A stretch of DNA of 64,000 bases from Trifolium pratense (GCF_020283565.1 NC_060060.1:40052001-40116000), one strand, 5' to 3'. Positions 23,901 through 35,139 are shown, counted from the first letter of the stretch. Notes: a model not told the origin generated them from the sequence alone. Translations and numbers: made by a program.

Positions 23901-26900
23901 AAACATTCACTCCCCCTCAAAACATGCATATCACATAAAACATGCTATACTCCCCCTCAAAACATGCATATCACATAAAACATGCTATACTAGATGCTAT
24001 AGCATTTTTCATCACATCATGCACACAAACACTTTTACTCCCCCTTTTTAGCCATAAATTCTGACAAATAAAGTCAGTACCACACAGTAGGAGCAGAACT
24101 TCCACAGAGTTATCAGATCATAGAGAAACATAGAGTGTAGAGAGAATCAGAGCATAGGAACTCATAAAGTGCATATACAAACCATCAGGGCATAGAAAAC
24201 CTGGAGTATCGGACCCAAAGACATGGATTATGCATGTTGCAATCCAGAGAGCATCAGGGCGTAGCCCACAAATTAAAATCGAAAAGGACATGCAAATAAA
24301 GCATAAGCAGGTCACATAGAAGGACTTGCGTCAGAGTCCTCCTCCTCTACCTCAGTATCACCACCTGCAATATCATTAAGAACACCAGGATTGACATTGA
24401 AAAAAACACCTTGAGGTCAACAATCATTTGCTTCCTAGGCAAAACATCAGTTGACTGATTGACAGATGATGCAGCACAGTCTGCAGCATGTGTACCCTCA
24501 AACAGTCTAAGATCAAAAGACAAATCACAACCTATCTTAATAGGAACACCAGCCTTAGTACAAATGTCAGGATGTTGAGCTAGAATAATGTCACACATCA
24601 GTGTAGGAAAGACTATAGACATCTTCACAGCACATGACTTACCATGCAGAACAGTTTCATCAAGAATATGGAAACCAAGGTCAAGAGGTGATCTGGTCCC
24701 TACAACATTTATAAACCGAGCCAAGCCTGTAGTCAGAGTATTGGAATGAGTAGTTGAAGCCGGTTGCAGTTTTCTGCTTTAATCAAATCAACAAGCTTTT
24801 AGCATTGTAAAAAATCTTCACTTAAATTCCTTTCCACATCAAGCCTTCTTTAACCTCCTAGTACTAGAAGCAGGAGTCCTCTCAGTAAGGTTGAGATTGT
24901 CCACATAAATAACATTTGAATCTTTCTCAGCAGATTCATCAACATTCAAAGGAACAAACATAGTTTTACCACTATCATCAACATAAGGGATCACATAGAT
25001 ATCATGAACAAAAACATTATCTGTAGTAGTTGCTTCAGAACCCTTTTCTTTGTCAGAAACAATAACATCGTCTGGAGACTCGGGTATCACGATGTTATCC
25101 AAATTTTCCCGTGCTGCAAATGTTGTAGCATCATGTGCAGCATCTTTCTCAGGAACACTCTTCTTGACATGTTCCAACACAAAGTCATCTTTGACCTCAG
25201 TTGGAGCGCTAATATCATTACCAACAAATGTTAAACACAGAAGAGGAGAACACCACATAACTTTCTCTGACAAATACTTTCTCACCACAAGAAACATCCT
25301 TATCATCAACAAACACACAATTCTTACCAAATCTTCAGATGTTTCAACATTACCCATAACAGCGTGCATTACTAAATAAGTTGAAGAGAAAACTGCACGC
25401 CACACTTGCAATAATTGCTATAACTCTTCAGATAGGCAAATCCCAAGTTTGCCTCGCAATTTTTCAAATTGGACCGCATCTAGAGCCTTAGTAAAAATAT
25501 CAGCCAATTGTTCTTCAGTTGAAATATGCTCAAGAGTCACAATACCTTCTTCAACTAGGTCTCTAATAAAGTGGTGCCTAATATCAATATGCTTCGTCCT
25601 GCTGTGTTGGATAGGATTTTTTGAAATATTGATGGCACTAAGATTGTCACAGTACAATGCCATAGCATCTTGTACCACATTGTACTCCAGCAACATTTGT
25701 TTCATCCATAATAGCTGGGAGCAGCTGCTACCAGCAGCTATGTACTCTGCTTCAGCTGTAGATAGAGATACACAATTCTGTTTCTTGCTGAACCAAGATA
25801 TAAGGTTGTTGCCCAAAAAGAAACAAGCTCCTGAGGTGCTTTTTCTATCATCTGCACAACCTGCCCAATCAGCATCACAATACCCTACTAGCATAGAGTT
25901 CTCACCATGAGTATACAAGATCCCATAATCACATGTACCATTCACATACTTCAAAATTCTTTTCACTTGAGCAAGATGACTCATCTTTGGCTCAGCTTGG
26001 TACCTAGCACATACTCCTACAGCAAAAGTAATATCAGGCCTGCTGGCTGTAAGGTATAATAAGCTTCCTATCATGCTTCTATAAAGACTTTGATCTACAT
26101 CAACTCCCTTTTCATCTTTGGTAAGCTTTAAATGGGTTGCTGCAGGTGTTCTTTTATGAGCAGCACTTTCCATACCAAACTTTTTCACTATATTTCTTGC
26201 ATACTTGCTTTGGGAGATAAAAATAGTATCTTCCATCTGCTTTACTTGGAGCCCAAGAAAGTAGGTTAGTTCACCTACAAGACTCCTCTCAAACTCAGAC
26301 TGCATTTGCTGCACGAAATGCTGTACCATCTCACTAGACATTCCTCCAAAGACAATGTCATCAACATAGATTTGTGCTATTAGAAATTTGCCTTGATCTT
26401 CTTTCACAAATAGAGTCTTGTCATTTCCTCCTTTCCTGTAGCCTTGACTAGTAAGGAACTCAGTCAATCTTTCATACCATGCTCGAGGTGCTTGTTTTAA
26501 TCCATAAAGAGCTTTCTTTAATTTGTAAACATGATTTGGAAAGCTTGGATCAACAAACCCCTTTGGTTGTTCCACATATACTTCTTCATTTAAGTACCCA
26601 TTGAGGAAGGCACTTTTCACATCCATTTGGAATAACTTGAATTTTAGAATGCATGCCACTCCTAGAAGTAATCTAATGGATTCAAGACGAGCAACCGGAG
26701 CAAAAGTCTCATCAAAATCTATCCCTTCAATCTGTGAATATCCTTGTGCAACCAGCCTTGCCTTGTTTCTGGTCACAGTTCCACTTTCATCAGACTTGTT
26801 CTTGTAGACCCATTTGGTACCAATTACATTTGCATTTTCAGGTCTAGGAACCAAGTCCCAAACTTCATTCCTCTTGAACTGATTTAGCTCTTCTTGCATA

Positions 26901-29900
26901 GCATTTATCCAGAACTCATCAGTCAGAGCTTCCTTCACATTTTTTGGCTCAAATTTAGACACAAAACAAGTATTAGAAACTATGTCAAGTGTCCTTCTAG
27001 TAGTAATTCCTTGATTGGGATTACCAATAATCAGGTCTGTAGGATGATTCTTTTGAGTACGAGTAGAAGGTCCTTTCTTTGGAGTAGCAGAGATTTGGTC
27101 AGATGCAGTAACCTCTGTATCATTCTTTGATTCATTAGTAGTTTCACAATCTACATCACCTGGTATAGATGCTGTAGCATCTTCTGCATCATCTTCAGCA
27201 GTTTCACTTGAGGTGTCATCTATTACCACATTTATAGACTCCATCATGGTTTTGGTTCTATTATTATATACTCTGTAGGCTCTACTATTTGTTGAGTATC
27301 CCAAGAATATGCCCTCATCACTTTTAGGATCCATTTTGGTTCTTGGTTCTCTATCAGACAAGATGTAGCATTTACTACCAAACACATGGAAGTGCTTAAC
27401 AGTAGGTTTCCTCTCCTTCCATAATTCGTATAGAGTAGTTGTTGTTCCAGATCTCAGGGTGACACGATTATGAATATAGCAGGCAGTATTCATAGCTTCT
27501 GCCCAAAAACCATGTGAAAGCTTCTTTGCATGTAACATTACCCTTGCAGACTCTTGTATAGTTCTATTTTTCCTTTCTACTACACCATTTTGTTGTGGTG
27601 TAATGGGAGATGAGAATTCATGTATGATGCCTTCAGAGGCACAGAAGTCAGAGAAACTGGAGTTCTCAAACTCCTTACCATGATCACTTCTGATCCTTAA
27701 CACCACATTGTTTTTCTCCCTTTGAAGTTGAATACATAGATCTTTGAACACATCAAAGGTTTCTGATTTCTTTCTAATAAAATTTATCCAGGTGTATCTA
27801 GAAAAGTCATCAACAACAACATATGCGTACCTTTTTCCTCCCAAGCTTTCAGTTTGCATAGGACCCATCAAGTCCATGTGTAGAAGTTCAAGAACTCTGG
27901 TAGTGGTAAGATGCTGCAGCTTTGGATGTGGCATCTTGGTTTGCTTTCCAATCTGACAATCTCCACATATGCTACCTTCTTCAATTTTGAGATTTGGCAG
28001 TCCTCTGATGGCTTCTTTAGATATTGCTTTCTTCATGCTTCTTAGATTAAGATGACCAAGCTTTTGGTGCCATAGTTTTACTTCATCTTCTTTAGTGATT
28101 AAGCATGTTGACATATTTGCTTCTTCTTGGGGAACCCATAGATAGCAGTTGTCTTTTGATCTGACACCTTTCATCAAAATCTCACCTTTGTTATTTGTAA
28201 CCAGACATTCAGATTTGGTGAAGTTTACTTTCATTCCTTGGTCGCATAGTTGACTAATACTTATCAAATTTGCAGTCAATCCTCTTACTAACAGTACATT
28301 GTTTAGTTTAGGCAAGCTATTACTTCTGAGCTCCCCTATCCCAACAATTTCTCCTTTTGCACCATCACCAAAGGTAACAAAGCTAGATGAATAAGACTTT
28401 ATTCCAACAAGAAATTTACTTATTCCGGTCATGTGTCTTGAACAGCCACTATCGAAATACCAGTCTTCCCTTGATGAAGCTCTAAGTGATGTGTGAGCAA
28501 TCAGAGCAGTAATCTCTTCTTCAGGTTGAGTTGTATCACTTTTCTTCTCATTTTCTCCTTTAGGTTTCCATTCTTGTTGAGTAGGAGCAGTTGTGGAAAC
28601 AGGTTTGTGCTGAGGACGTCTGTTAGGGTACCCATATAGCTTGTAGCAGTAAGGCCTTATGTGCCCTTTTCTACCACAGTAATGACATCTCCAAGCATGG
28701 TGCTTTCTTCTATTTCTTGACATGGGATGCTGCTGATGATGCTGCGGCTTCTGATAAGGCATCCTTTGCTTTTGAGTTTCTTTAGGCTCCATGTACATGA
28801 GGTTAGGACTGTAATTTTTGAATTTGTTGACATTTTCATAGCTAAGTCCAATATTTCTAGGCTTTCGAACATTTTTCTCTAAGATTTCCTCCAGTTGTCC
28901 ATCAGCCTTATGAAGTTTGTCAAGATGCTCATCATCTTTATACAACATGTCAGAGAATTTTCTCAGCCGCCAAATGTCAGTATTTAATTTTTCAATGACT
29001 TCTTTAGCTTCTTCAAGATAAGAGGATAGATAGTTTACCTTCTTTTGAAGTTCCTCCATCTTTGAGGTATTCTCAAACTTTTCTACTTTTAACTCATTGA
29101 TGGTTACCTTTTGTTTCTCAATAACCCTGCAGATCTCAAGATCAGAGGATAGAAAATTTACCTTCTTTTGAAGTTCCTCTATTTTTGAGATATTCTCAGA
29201 TTTTTCTGCTTTTAACTCATTGATGGTTACCTTTTGTTTCTCAATAACCCTGCAGATTTCTTCACTTTTAAGACAAAGTTCCTTGTAGGATGCAGCAAGC
29301 TCTTCATAGGTTACCTCTCCATCATCAGATTCTGTATCAGATGTAACAATACCTGTTAAGACTGAGATATGTTTAGCAGTTACAGATGCTGTATCATCTT
29401 CTGAGTTATCATCCTCAGACCAACTGACAGTTAGTCCTTTCTTTGCTCTCTTCTGATATGTTGGGCACTCAGGTCTGATGTGACCATATCCTTCACATTC
29501 GTGACATCGAATGTTTCTGTTTAAGTTTGATTTTTCATCACCCTTTGGTTTTCCTTGACTCTCATTGCTGCGCATAGTGCTTGGAGCATTGTTTTTGAAA
29601 TTTGATCTGGGTCTCTTATCCATTCGTTTCAGAACTTTGTTGAATTGTTTTCCCAATAACACCATGGCCTCAGAAATACTCTCATTAGATTCTTCTTCAT
29701 CCTCCAGTTCTTCTTCATTATTTTTAGATGAGAAGGCAATGCTCTTATTTTTCTTTTCACTTCTTCCATTTGCAACACTTTCATAAGTTTGGAGTGATCC
29801 AACCAGTTCATCCAGCTTCATCTCAGATATGTTTTTGGCTTCTTCCATAGCTGTGACTTTCATATCAAATTTCTTTGGAAGTGATCTAAGCATTTTTCTT

Positions 29901-32900
29901 ACTAACTTTTCTTCGGGAATTTTCTCCCCCAAAGCATCAAATTGATTATCATAGTCTAGAATAGTCATATGAAAATCTTGAATTGTTTCCTCCTCCTTCA
30001 TACGTAAATTTTCAAACTGAGTAGTAAGAATCTGTAATTTAGACATTTTTACCTGAGGAGTACCTTCATGAACAGTTTCAAGAATCTTCCAAGCTTCCTT
30101 TGCTGAGACACATTTTTTGATTAGTTTGAAGATGTGTTTATCTACCCCATTGTATAATGCATATAATGCTTTTGAGTTTCCCAAAGCAAGCTCATCCTCT
30201 TCTTTAGACCAGTCCTCCTCAGCTTTTAGTTTAAGTGTTGGCTTTCCATCCTTGTCAATGACCACGGGGGGGTCCCATCCTTTCAGAACAGCCTTCCAAG
30301 TTTTGCTATCCATAGATTTTAGGAAAGCAATCATGCGCGATTTCCAATAATCATAGTTGGAGACACCAACTAGAAGCGGTGGTCTGCTTACAAGCCCTCC
30401 TTCCTTTTCAATGTTGCCAGACATTTTCCCTGGAGCTCACCCTATAACCAGAAAGGGTGCCTGCTCTGATGCCAATTGTAATCTGGCACGCAGTGAACAC
30501 AATGCTGCACAAGATGCTATAGCACACGTTGCAGCAAGACAGTCGCAGAACACAGTAAATAAATAAATAAATTGCAGAACAATAAATAAGACAGGAAATT
30601 GTTAACCCAGTTCAGTGCAACGTCACCTACTCTGGGGGATACCAATCCAGGAATGAATCCACTATAATAGCTCTAGTTCAAAGCCCTCGACCAACACCCG
30701 ATACTTGACTTATCACCTAGACACTACCCGTGCAATCCTACCTAAGAACCTCTTAGATAATGAGACCCCGTCCCAAATTCCCTCTAACAACACGTACTAT
30801 GTTGCAGTCAATAATAACAATAAGGATGGAGACACTCTCCTAGAAACTAGACAACACTCTTGCTTAAAAGCTTATGAGTGAATCACACACACTAACTCCA
30901 TGCTTAAAAGCTTAGGAGTAGCTTACAATTAACAACCAAAACACAGTCCTAAACTTGCATCAAATTGACACAAGAAAGGCTGACAAAAAACACACAACCA
31001 AAACCTTAAAAAACGCACGCTTTATGAAAGACAAGGTTTTGAATACACGAGTTGTAAAGGCTTGAGGCTTCACATATTTATAGTCTTCAATTGTCTTGAT
31101 GTCCAAGTTAGGTCTTCAGACTTGTACAGCTGTGAGAATTGCGGCCCAACCCTAAATTAATTTCAAAAATATAATTTGTTTGTTTCATGTTGTACCAAAC
31201 AAAAAAAACGCCAAAAATATAATATGATTATATTTTTGTTTTAAATCACTTTTCTTTGACCGACTTCAATAAAACTTGCTGAGTAAGTCTCGTCTTGCCT
31301 AGACGCACGTGCCTGAATATATAATTGAAGCAAATCTTGACTCAGATTTGAAATAAAAATTCTGCACGAAAACAGAGCTTCAGTATGCTGTACTATAATG
31401 CTACAGCATCTCAGTTCAGCATCTGGCTGGTTGGCTTTTGCAAAATGTAGCCAATCAAAACACCAACAAGATGAAACATGGATCCTCAAAAGGAACCTGA
31501 TTAACCACATCAATATTTCAACCAATAAATGCATTTTTCATTGGTCCAATCAAGAAATCACTCTACAAGTGGAAGATAACATGCCAGATCAATTTTTTTT
31601 CCTTCATAATATAAAATTTTAAGGGGAGAATACAAATTTTTGGATCCATACCTTTACGATTTTTCTAAGTTAGAAAATATTGATTTTACTTTATTCAGTC
31701 AGATATGCTCCATTCAATACTTCCAACATTTGATTGATCAAGCTAGTTAGTTAATTTAATGATGTGTGTGGAAAGGATCCTAATTTCTCCAAATTCAGGG
31801 GACAAGTCTGGAAATAATTTTAAGGTTTTCAAATATTCAGTTTTCACGATTAAATATGTAACTTATCAATTTTTCAGTAAATATTTAATTTTGGAGTGGA
31901 CGATTTAATGATTGAGCTGAAAACTCTAGGAAGACCTATTAAAACTTAAGAATAGTGGAATCTTCCAGTTGCAGAGGTTGGTGGTTCTCCATACTTTCCA
32001 CATGGAGTTTGCCTCCCGGAATCTAAATTTTCTAATAAAAAAAGCTTTAGAATATACCATTATAAAATACCTTGCTCAATGCTCAAATTGGTATCTGATA
32101 TAGCCCAATGACATTGATCGATTCATGCTACTGATCCCACTTGGTAAGATATAACCTATTGCTGTGTTTTTTTTTTTGAAGGCATAACTTGACTGTTGCT
32201 GTTAATGCATATCTTAGGCAATGTGATCATCCACGACTTTTGTACTATAATATTGCATATGATTCAAACCAGTTTTATCTAGTGCTGTTTTCTGTGTCTC
32301 ATCAAGTCAACTGAATTTGTAATTGTCATGTATGCTATTTTATTTTAAAGTACTTAACCTTCTTGCAGCTCCAAGAAGATTTCTGTTTCGCAACACATTG
32401 GGTCGATTCCAGAGTGAGGAGGTAATATTCAGTTGACCAATCAAGATGGATCCCTAACTTATGTCCTTACTTCTCCTCTCTATTTGTGATGCATAAATCA
32501 TAATATGCTTTTTCCTTATATTGTAGCTTAATATTTAGGACATTCTATCTTGAGATCTTAGACAGTTGTGTCTTTTTTTGACAAATAGACAGTTGTGTCT
32601 TAAATGTTGTAATATTTCATATTCTGTTTGTTTCACCTTTTTTCATGAATACCCATGAAGACACGATATGCAAGTGCTGAGAAGAATGTGAAGAACTTGA
32701 ACCTTTCAGTAGATTTGCTAAAAAAGGAGAGCATAAAATTGCTTCAAAGGACATCTCTTGCGGAGAAGGAAATGAAATATGGGCATAATGAACTAATGTA
32801 TGTATTATTAATCAAGGAAAGGATGTTTGGGTTATTTGATTACAGCTAAAGTATGCCTGAATGTTTTACTCCAATGATGAATAGGAACACTGGAGCCCAA

Positions 32901-33513
32901 TTACAACGACTGGCAAAATCATCATACAAGGTTGAAGCCAGAGCTACAGGTACGCTGTATAAAAAAAAAATTAACAATTAAGTTCATGTCTTCTTTTGTG
33001 TTACTCCCTCCGGACACAATTATAAGCAAAATTCAATTTTTAGGTTCATTGAAAAAGTAATGTATTTAGTCAATAATATAAGACCAGATTAATTACTTTT
33101 TCAATGAATCTAAAAAGTGTTTTTTGCTTATAATTGTGTCCGGAGGGAGTACGTTTTTTGTTTCGGAAAAAAATAAGTTTTTATGAATATTTTGACCCTT
33201 TCATATTTACTTTGAGGATGTGTGATGATATCCACTGCCGCTTTAAAATTTACCCTCTATTATCATGCTGTAGATTTAATAGACAGGCTGCGCGATATAC
33301 CTAGCCGTGAAGCTCTGGCACTTCGAGCTGAGGCAAGTCTATGACTTTCTATTCTTTGTTTTCCATAAGCGCAGTTGTTTTGCATTACTTACTGTTTTCT
33401 GTCCACCACGAATACATGACTAGGTTGCCTCTTTGGCTTCAAACTTGAAGCGACAGAGATCTGTGCTGGACAAACGGATAATGAAGATCTCTGAGTTGGG
33501 GATTTCTGTGTGA
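17951..33513 (+). CDS. RHIP1: RGS1-HXK1-interacting protein 1-like (RHIP1), 8 exons, complete
   Basis: In Arabidopsis RHIP1 binds the RGS1 7TM regulator and hexokinase 1 in glucose signalling (family knowledge). Exons: 17951-18121, 20977-21043, 21467-21544, 32369-32421, 32661-32797, 32885-32949, 33274-33332 and 33424-33513, giving 239 residues. A Ser-rich N terminus ([15 protein letters not shown]) is followed by [13 protein letters not shown], then [14 protein letters not shown]. Next come a membrane-like segment [17 protein letters not shown], a basic PRRFLFR patch, and a Lys/Glu-rich coiled-coil region ([18 protein letters not shown]) running to the C terminus. Exon phases agree throughout. 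Intron 7 uses a GC donor (GAG|GCAAGT). Intron 3 is 10.8 kb because a full copia element lies in it, antisense to the gene; without it the intron would be about 1.8 kb. Whether this transcript still splices normally cannot be told from sequence. Confidence 0.75.
20090..20264. mobile_element. MITE with about 42-bp terminal inverted repeats (RHIP1 intron 1)
   Basis: The left end reads ATGCTAACTAGTGCCCCCGG and the reverse complement of the right end reads ATGCTAACCGGTGCCCCCGG. Similarity continues through AGTTAAGG and AACTAAA. The element is 175 bp with a strong foldback and no coding capacity. I could not identify a clean target duplication, so the superfamily is left open. Confidence 0.65.
22477..23468 (-). 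repeat. 3' LTR of the Sirevirus-type element (left copy)
   Basis: 992 bp beginning TGTAATCTGG and ending ACACCAACA in plus orientation. It is nearly identical to the right copy at an offset of exactly 8000 bp. It contains the palindromic words GATGCTATAGCA (22513) and ATGCTACAGCAT (23398). Confidence 0.95.
23469..23485 (-). other. Polypurine tract of the Sirevirus-type element
   Basis: On the minus strand the sequence reads CCAAAGGGGGAGAT directly before the 3' LTR, the primer for plus-strand DNA synthesis. Further GGGGGAG copies occur upstream in the element, at about 23881, 23910, 23950 and 24038. Confidence 0.85.
24347..25417 (-). pseudogene. Env-like region downstream of pol (interrupted)
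   Basis: After the pol stop codon the same reading frame stays open for about 190 codons, to a stop near 24839. This stretch is acidic and Asp/Val-rich with a basic end (SSTRRLKKA). A second open stretch of about 125 codons in another frame follows at 24347-24724. It contains [18 protein letters not shown] and [10 protein letters not shown], which recall the envelope-like proteins of legume Sireviruses; this is a recollection, not a search. Between the two, all frames have stops, so the region looks broken. Function of such plant env-like proteins is unknown. Confidence 0.5.
25418..30424 (-). CDS. Copia gag-pol polyprotein (1668 codons, uninterrupted)
   Basis: A single frame encodes all core functions. 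N-terminal gag (UBN2-type, [13 protein letters not shown] near the start) leads to a CCHC knuckle at about 307-320 ([14 protein letters not shown]). A Lys/Glu-rich coiled coil with a 41-residue tandem duplication follows, then a second CCHC at about 580-593 ([14 protein letters not shown]). The aspartic protease has FDSGCSRHM (Asp658). Integrase has an HHCC finger from His786 and the catalytic triad Asp851, Asp914, Glu950, giving the classic 35-residue spacing between the last two. Reverse transcriptase has [12 protein letters not shown] and YVDD at 1353-1356. RNase H has YCDADWAG (Asp1517) and STAEAEY. The start ATG lies about 50 bp inside the primer site. No frameshift or premature stop was found, so the protein set is probably active. 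The terminal stop is TAG in a readthrough-type context. Confidence 0.96.
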   Translation of the reverse strand: MSGNIEKEGGLVSRPPLLVGVSNYDYWKSRMIAFLKSMDSKTWKAVLKGWDPPVVIDKDGKPTLKLKAEEDWSKEEDELALGNSKALYALYNGVDKHIFKLIKKCVSAKEAWKILETVHEGTPQVKMSKLQILTTQFENLRMKEEETIQDFHMTILDYDNQFDALGEKIPEEKLVRKMLRSLPKKFDMKVTAMEEAKNISEMKLDELVGSLQTYESVANGRSEKKNKSIAFSSKNNEEELEDEEESNESISEAMVLLGKQFNKVLKRMDKRPRSNFKNNAPSTMRSNESQGKPKGDEKSNLNRNIRCHECEGYGHIRPECPTYQKRAKKGLTVSWSEDDNSEDDTASVTAKHISVLTGIVTSDTESDDGEVTYEELAASYKELCLKSEEICRVIEKQKVTINELKAEKSENISKIEELQKKVNFLSSDLEICRVIEKQKVTINELKVEKFENTSKMEELQKKVNYLSSYLEEAKEVIEKLNTDIWRLRKFSDMLYKDDEHLDKLHKADGQLEEILEKNVRKPRNIGLSYENVNKFKNYSPNLMYMEPKETQKQRMPYQKPQHHQQHPMSRNRRKHHAWRCHYCGRKGHIRPYCYKLYGYPNRRPQHKPVSTTAPTQQEWKPKGENEKKSDTTQPEEEITALIAHTSLRASSREDWYFDSGCSRHMTGISKFLVGIKSYSSSFVTFGDGAKGEIVGIGELRSNSLPKLNNVLLVRGLTANLISISQLCDQGMKVNFTKSECLVTNNKGEILMKGVRSKDNCYLWVPQEEANMSTCLITKEDEVKLWHQKLGHLNLRSMKKAISKEAIRGLPNLKIEEGSICGDCQIGKQTKMPHPKLQHLTTTRVLELLHMDLMGPMQTESLGGKRYAYVVVDDFSRYTWINFIRKKSETFDVFKDLCIQLQREKNNVVLRIRSDHGKEFENSSFSDFCASEGIIHEFSSPITPQQNGVVERKNRTIQESARVMLHAKKLSHGFWAEAMNTACYIHNRVTLRSGTTTTLYELWKERKPTVKHFHVFGSKCYILSDREPRTKMDPKSDEGIFLGYSTNSRAYRVYNNRTKTMMESINVVIDDTSSETAEDDAEDATASIPGDVDCETTNESKNDTEVTASDQISATPKKGPSTRTQKNHPTDLIIGNPNQGITTRRTLDIVSNTCFVSKFEPKNVKEALTDEFWINAMQEELNQFKRNEVWDLVPRPENANVIGTKWVYKNKSDESGTVTRNKARLVAQGYSQIEGIDFDETFAPVARLESIRLLLGVACILKFKLFQMDVKSAFLNGYLNEEVYVEQPKGFVDPSFPNHVYKLKKALYGLKQAPRAWYERLTEFLTSQGYRKGGNDKTLFVKEDQGKFLIAQIYVDDIVFGGMSSEMVQHFVQQMQSEFERSLVGELTYFLGLQVKQMEDTIFISQSKYARNIVKKFGMESAAHKRTPAATHLKLTKDEKGVDVDQSLYRSMIGSLLYLTASRPDITFAVGVCARYQAEPKMSHLAQVKRILKYVNGTCDYGILYTHGENSMLVGYCDADWAGCADDRKSTSGACFFLGNNLISWFSKKQNCVSLSTAEAEYIAAGSSCSQLLWMKQMLLEYNVVQDAMALYCDNLSAINISKNPIQHSRTKHIDIRHHFIRDLVEEGIVTLEHISTEEQLADIFTKALDAVQFEKLRGKLGICLSEEL
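30463..30474 (-). other. Primer binding site of the Sirevirus-type element
   Basis: On the minus strand TGGCATCAGAGC lies two bases after the 5' LTR. It matches the complement of the 3' end of plant initiator tRNA-Met (usual copia form TGGTATCAGAGC) with one difference. Confidence 0.9.
30477..31468 (-). repeat. 5' LTR of the Sirevirus-type element (right copy)
   Basis: Matches the left LTR over its full 992 bp with four transitions seen by eye. Being upstream of gag on the minus strand, it should hold the promoter, which would fire antisense through RHIP1 intron 3 and exons 1-3. Confidence 0.95.
33002..33151. mobile_element. Stowaway-like MITE (RHIP1 intron 6)
   Basis: 146 bp (33004-33149) flanked by TA on both sides. 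Terminal inverted repeats start CTCCCTCCGGACACAATTAT and extend through GCAAAA. The internal arms also pair (TTGAAAAAGTAATG with ATTACTTTTTCAA), so the whole unit folds into a hairpin. The CTCCCTCCG end and TA duplication are typical of Tc1/mariner-related Stowaway elements. Confidence 0.85.
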
Positions 33514-34460
33514 ATCAGTGGACAAGTTTTGATCCTTCCCTTAATGCACACCTGCGTCAATCATCTCATTTTATTTGGATAAATTGTCCCGAGGTGGATA
33601 GCTTTACTTATGATGCAGATCCATCCATTGGGGCATCTATTTTTTGGTTTGGTCAATTGAATGAATAGGTAGATGGGGCCTTAATAAAAAGGTGTGATTG
33701 AAAATTTATCTTTAGATATTACAGCTTTAAAGAAGTTCATATTGAAAGTGACCTATGTTTGTTCAATTTATAAGCAACAACAATTGTGTGTGGAAACATC
33801 ATTATAGGTGGTCTATGAGAGATCACATTTTAATTTTGTTTGGTCTGTTAAGTGTTGCAAGTATATCAGATTTTATAATGCATTGTGTGTGTAAAATTTT
33901 CCCCATTTTCTTTCAACTTTCTCTTCTCCTTCATTCTCTATACTACAGATGCCACAAGTGAAGTTAGTGAGGAGCACACATCTTCAACAGTGGTCATCAC
34001 CGATGCCGGCTACCCAAAACTAGCAAAATAATATACTCATAAAAGATCTCCCCAACTCAAAACCAATGCCCTAATTTTCTAAAGACCCAACAACAGTTAC
34101 ATATACCCTATATAGTTTGTTTCCAGCTATGTTTGTGAAATGTTGTTCCTTCCCATGATTAAGATTGATTTAACTTGTTAAATGTTGTTCCTTCTCTAAT
34201 TCTATGTTAGTTGGTTGCTGTCTTCTCTCTGCTCTTTAGTGGCAACAATGGTGGTGGTGGTGGTTGTGATCTTTGCTTATGTCGTACACTGCTGAGCTGA
34301 GAGGTATTGTTGAACTGATGGCATTAGGGTCTTTGTTTCTACAAGGAAAATTACATATTTTTGGAGCTTGGTAATGGGTGAATGAAGTCATTCACATATT
34401 CCTCTTCTAATAGTGGTGGGTGGTGAGGCTTCTTGGATTGAATTTGATTTGGCGAGACTT
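33514..34460. other. 3' flank of RHIP1
   Basis: 3' UTR and spacer. It is AT-rich, with no recognisable exon or transposon boundary. A short GGTGGTGGTGGTGG tract occurs near 34250. Confidence 0.4.
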
Positions 34461-34474
34461 ATAATTTTTCTTAA

Positions 34475-34740
34475 TATCTTTTAGAGCAATAGCTAAAGTA
34501 GCTCTTAATACTACGGTTATTATACCAATCAAAGCTATTCCACCCATTATGGAGGGTATAACTATGAAAAGAGGAAGAAGTCGAGCTACAAGAAAAATTC
34601 TCGCTGCTACCATAGTAGCAACATGTATAAGAGCAAAAATAGGAGTAGGACCTTCCATAGCATCCGGTAACCATACATGAAGAGGGAATTGGGCAGATTT
34701 CGCAACTGATCCGCAAAATAACAAGAGGGCAGTGGTGAGG
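34475..34740 (-). pseudogene. ndhF: Nuclear-inserted plastid DNA: fragment of ndhF
   Basis: Minus-strand translation gives [20 protein letters not shown] and then [20 protein letters not shown] and LIGIIT, a well-known conserved block of plastid NADH dehydrogenase subunit 5 (ndhF). Only about 90 residues are present. Replacements at conserved positions (for example Phe for Ser after GPTPI, and Arg for Gly after TMVAA), together with loss of both ends, show a decaying nuclear copy, not a functional gene. Matching flanking plastid sequence was not recognised with confidence. Confidence 0.85.
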
Positions 34741-35139
34741 GATTTATATAGTATGCATGATGCCATATGTTTGATCATCACGGGCTCCACTATAAAAAAA
34801 AGAATATAATTGTTATAAATTGTAATCCTACTTTCTGTCGATGATACTACTTTCTAGAATAGGTTTCGTAGTTTTTTTCTTTAGATTGACAAATTTTTTT
34901 CCACGTAAAAACTATTGGTATGATTCTTCTTCGCTATTGTTATAAAACTAATATAGTTTGTATTATTCTCTTTCAGGTATGTTTTCTATTACGATGCGAG
35001 TCTTATTTATAGGAAAATACAATGGACCAATACTAATGGACATCAACTAAAATATTCATAACACTTCTCTTTGTTCTAGTAATCTTTCTCTTCATGAGTG
35101 TTACTCTTACAAATTTTGCACCATTCATTTGATGCTCCT

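Larger units (their letters stand above)
22472..31473 (-). mobile_element. Full-length Ty1/copia (Sirevirus-type) LTR retrotransposon, antisense in RHIP1 intron 3
   Basis: The element spans 22477-31468 (8992 bp) with 5-bp duplications AGATG at 22472-22476 and 31469-31473. Two 992-bp LTRs (22477-23468 and 30477-31468) begin TG and end CA. I see four differences between them, all transitions (22554/30554, 22655/30655, 22701/30701, 23253/31253). Order on the minus strand: 5' LTR, tRNA-iMet-type primer site, single gag-pol frame, leaky-type stop, env-like region, purine tract, 3' LTR. Integrase precedes reverse transcriptase, which is the copia order. The long gag with a CCHC knuckle and coiled coil, the env-like tail and the repeated purine tracts point to the Sirevirus lineage (family knowledge). 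It looks recently inserted and potentially competent up to env. Confidence 0.93.

Noticed and set aside
34407..34790. Functional ndhF gene or plastid contamination
   Set aside because: Only about 90 residues with replaced conserved positions, embedded in nuclear repeats; best read as a decayed nuclear insertion.
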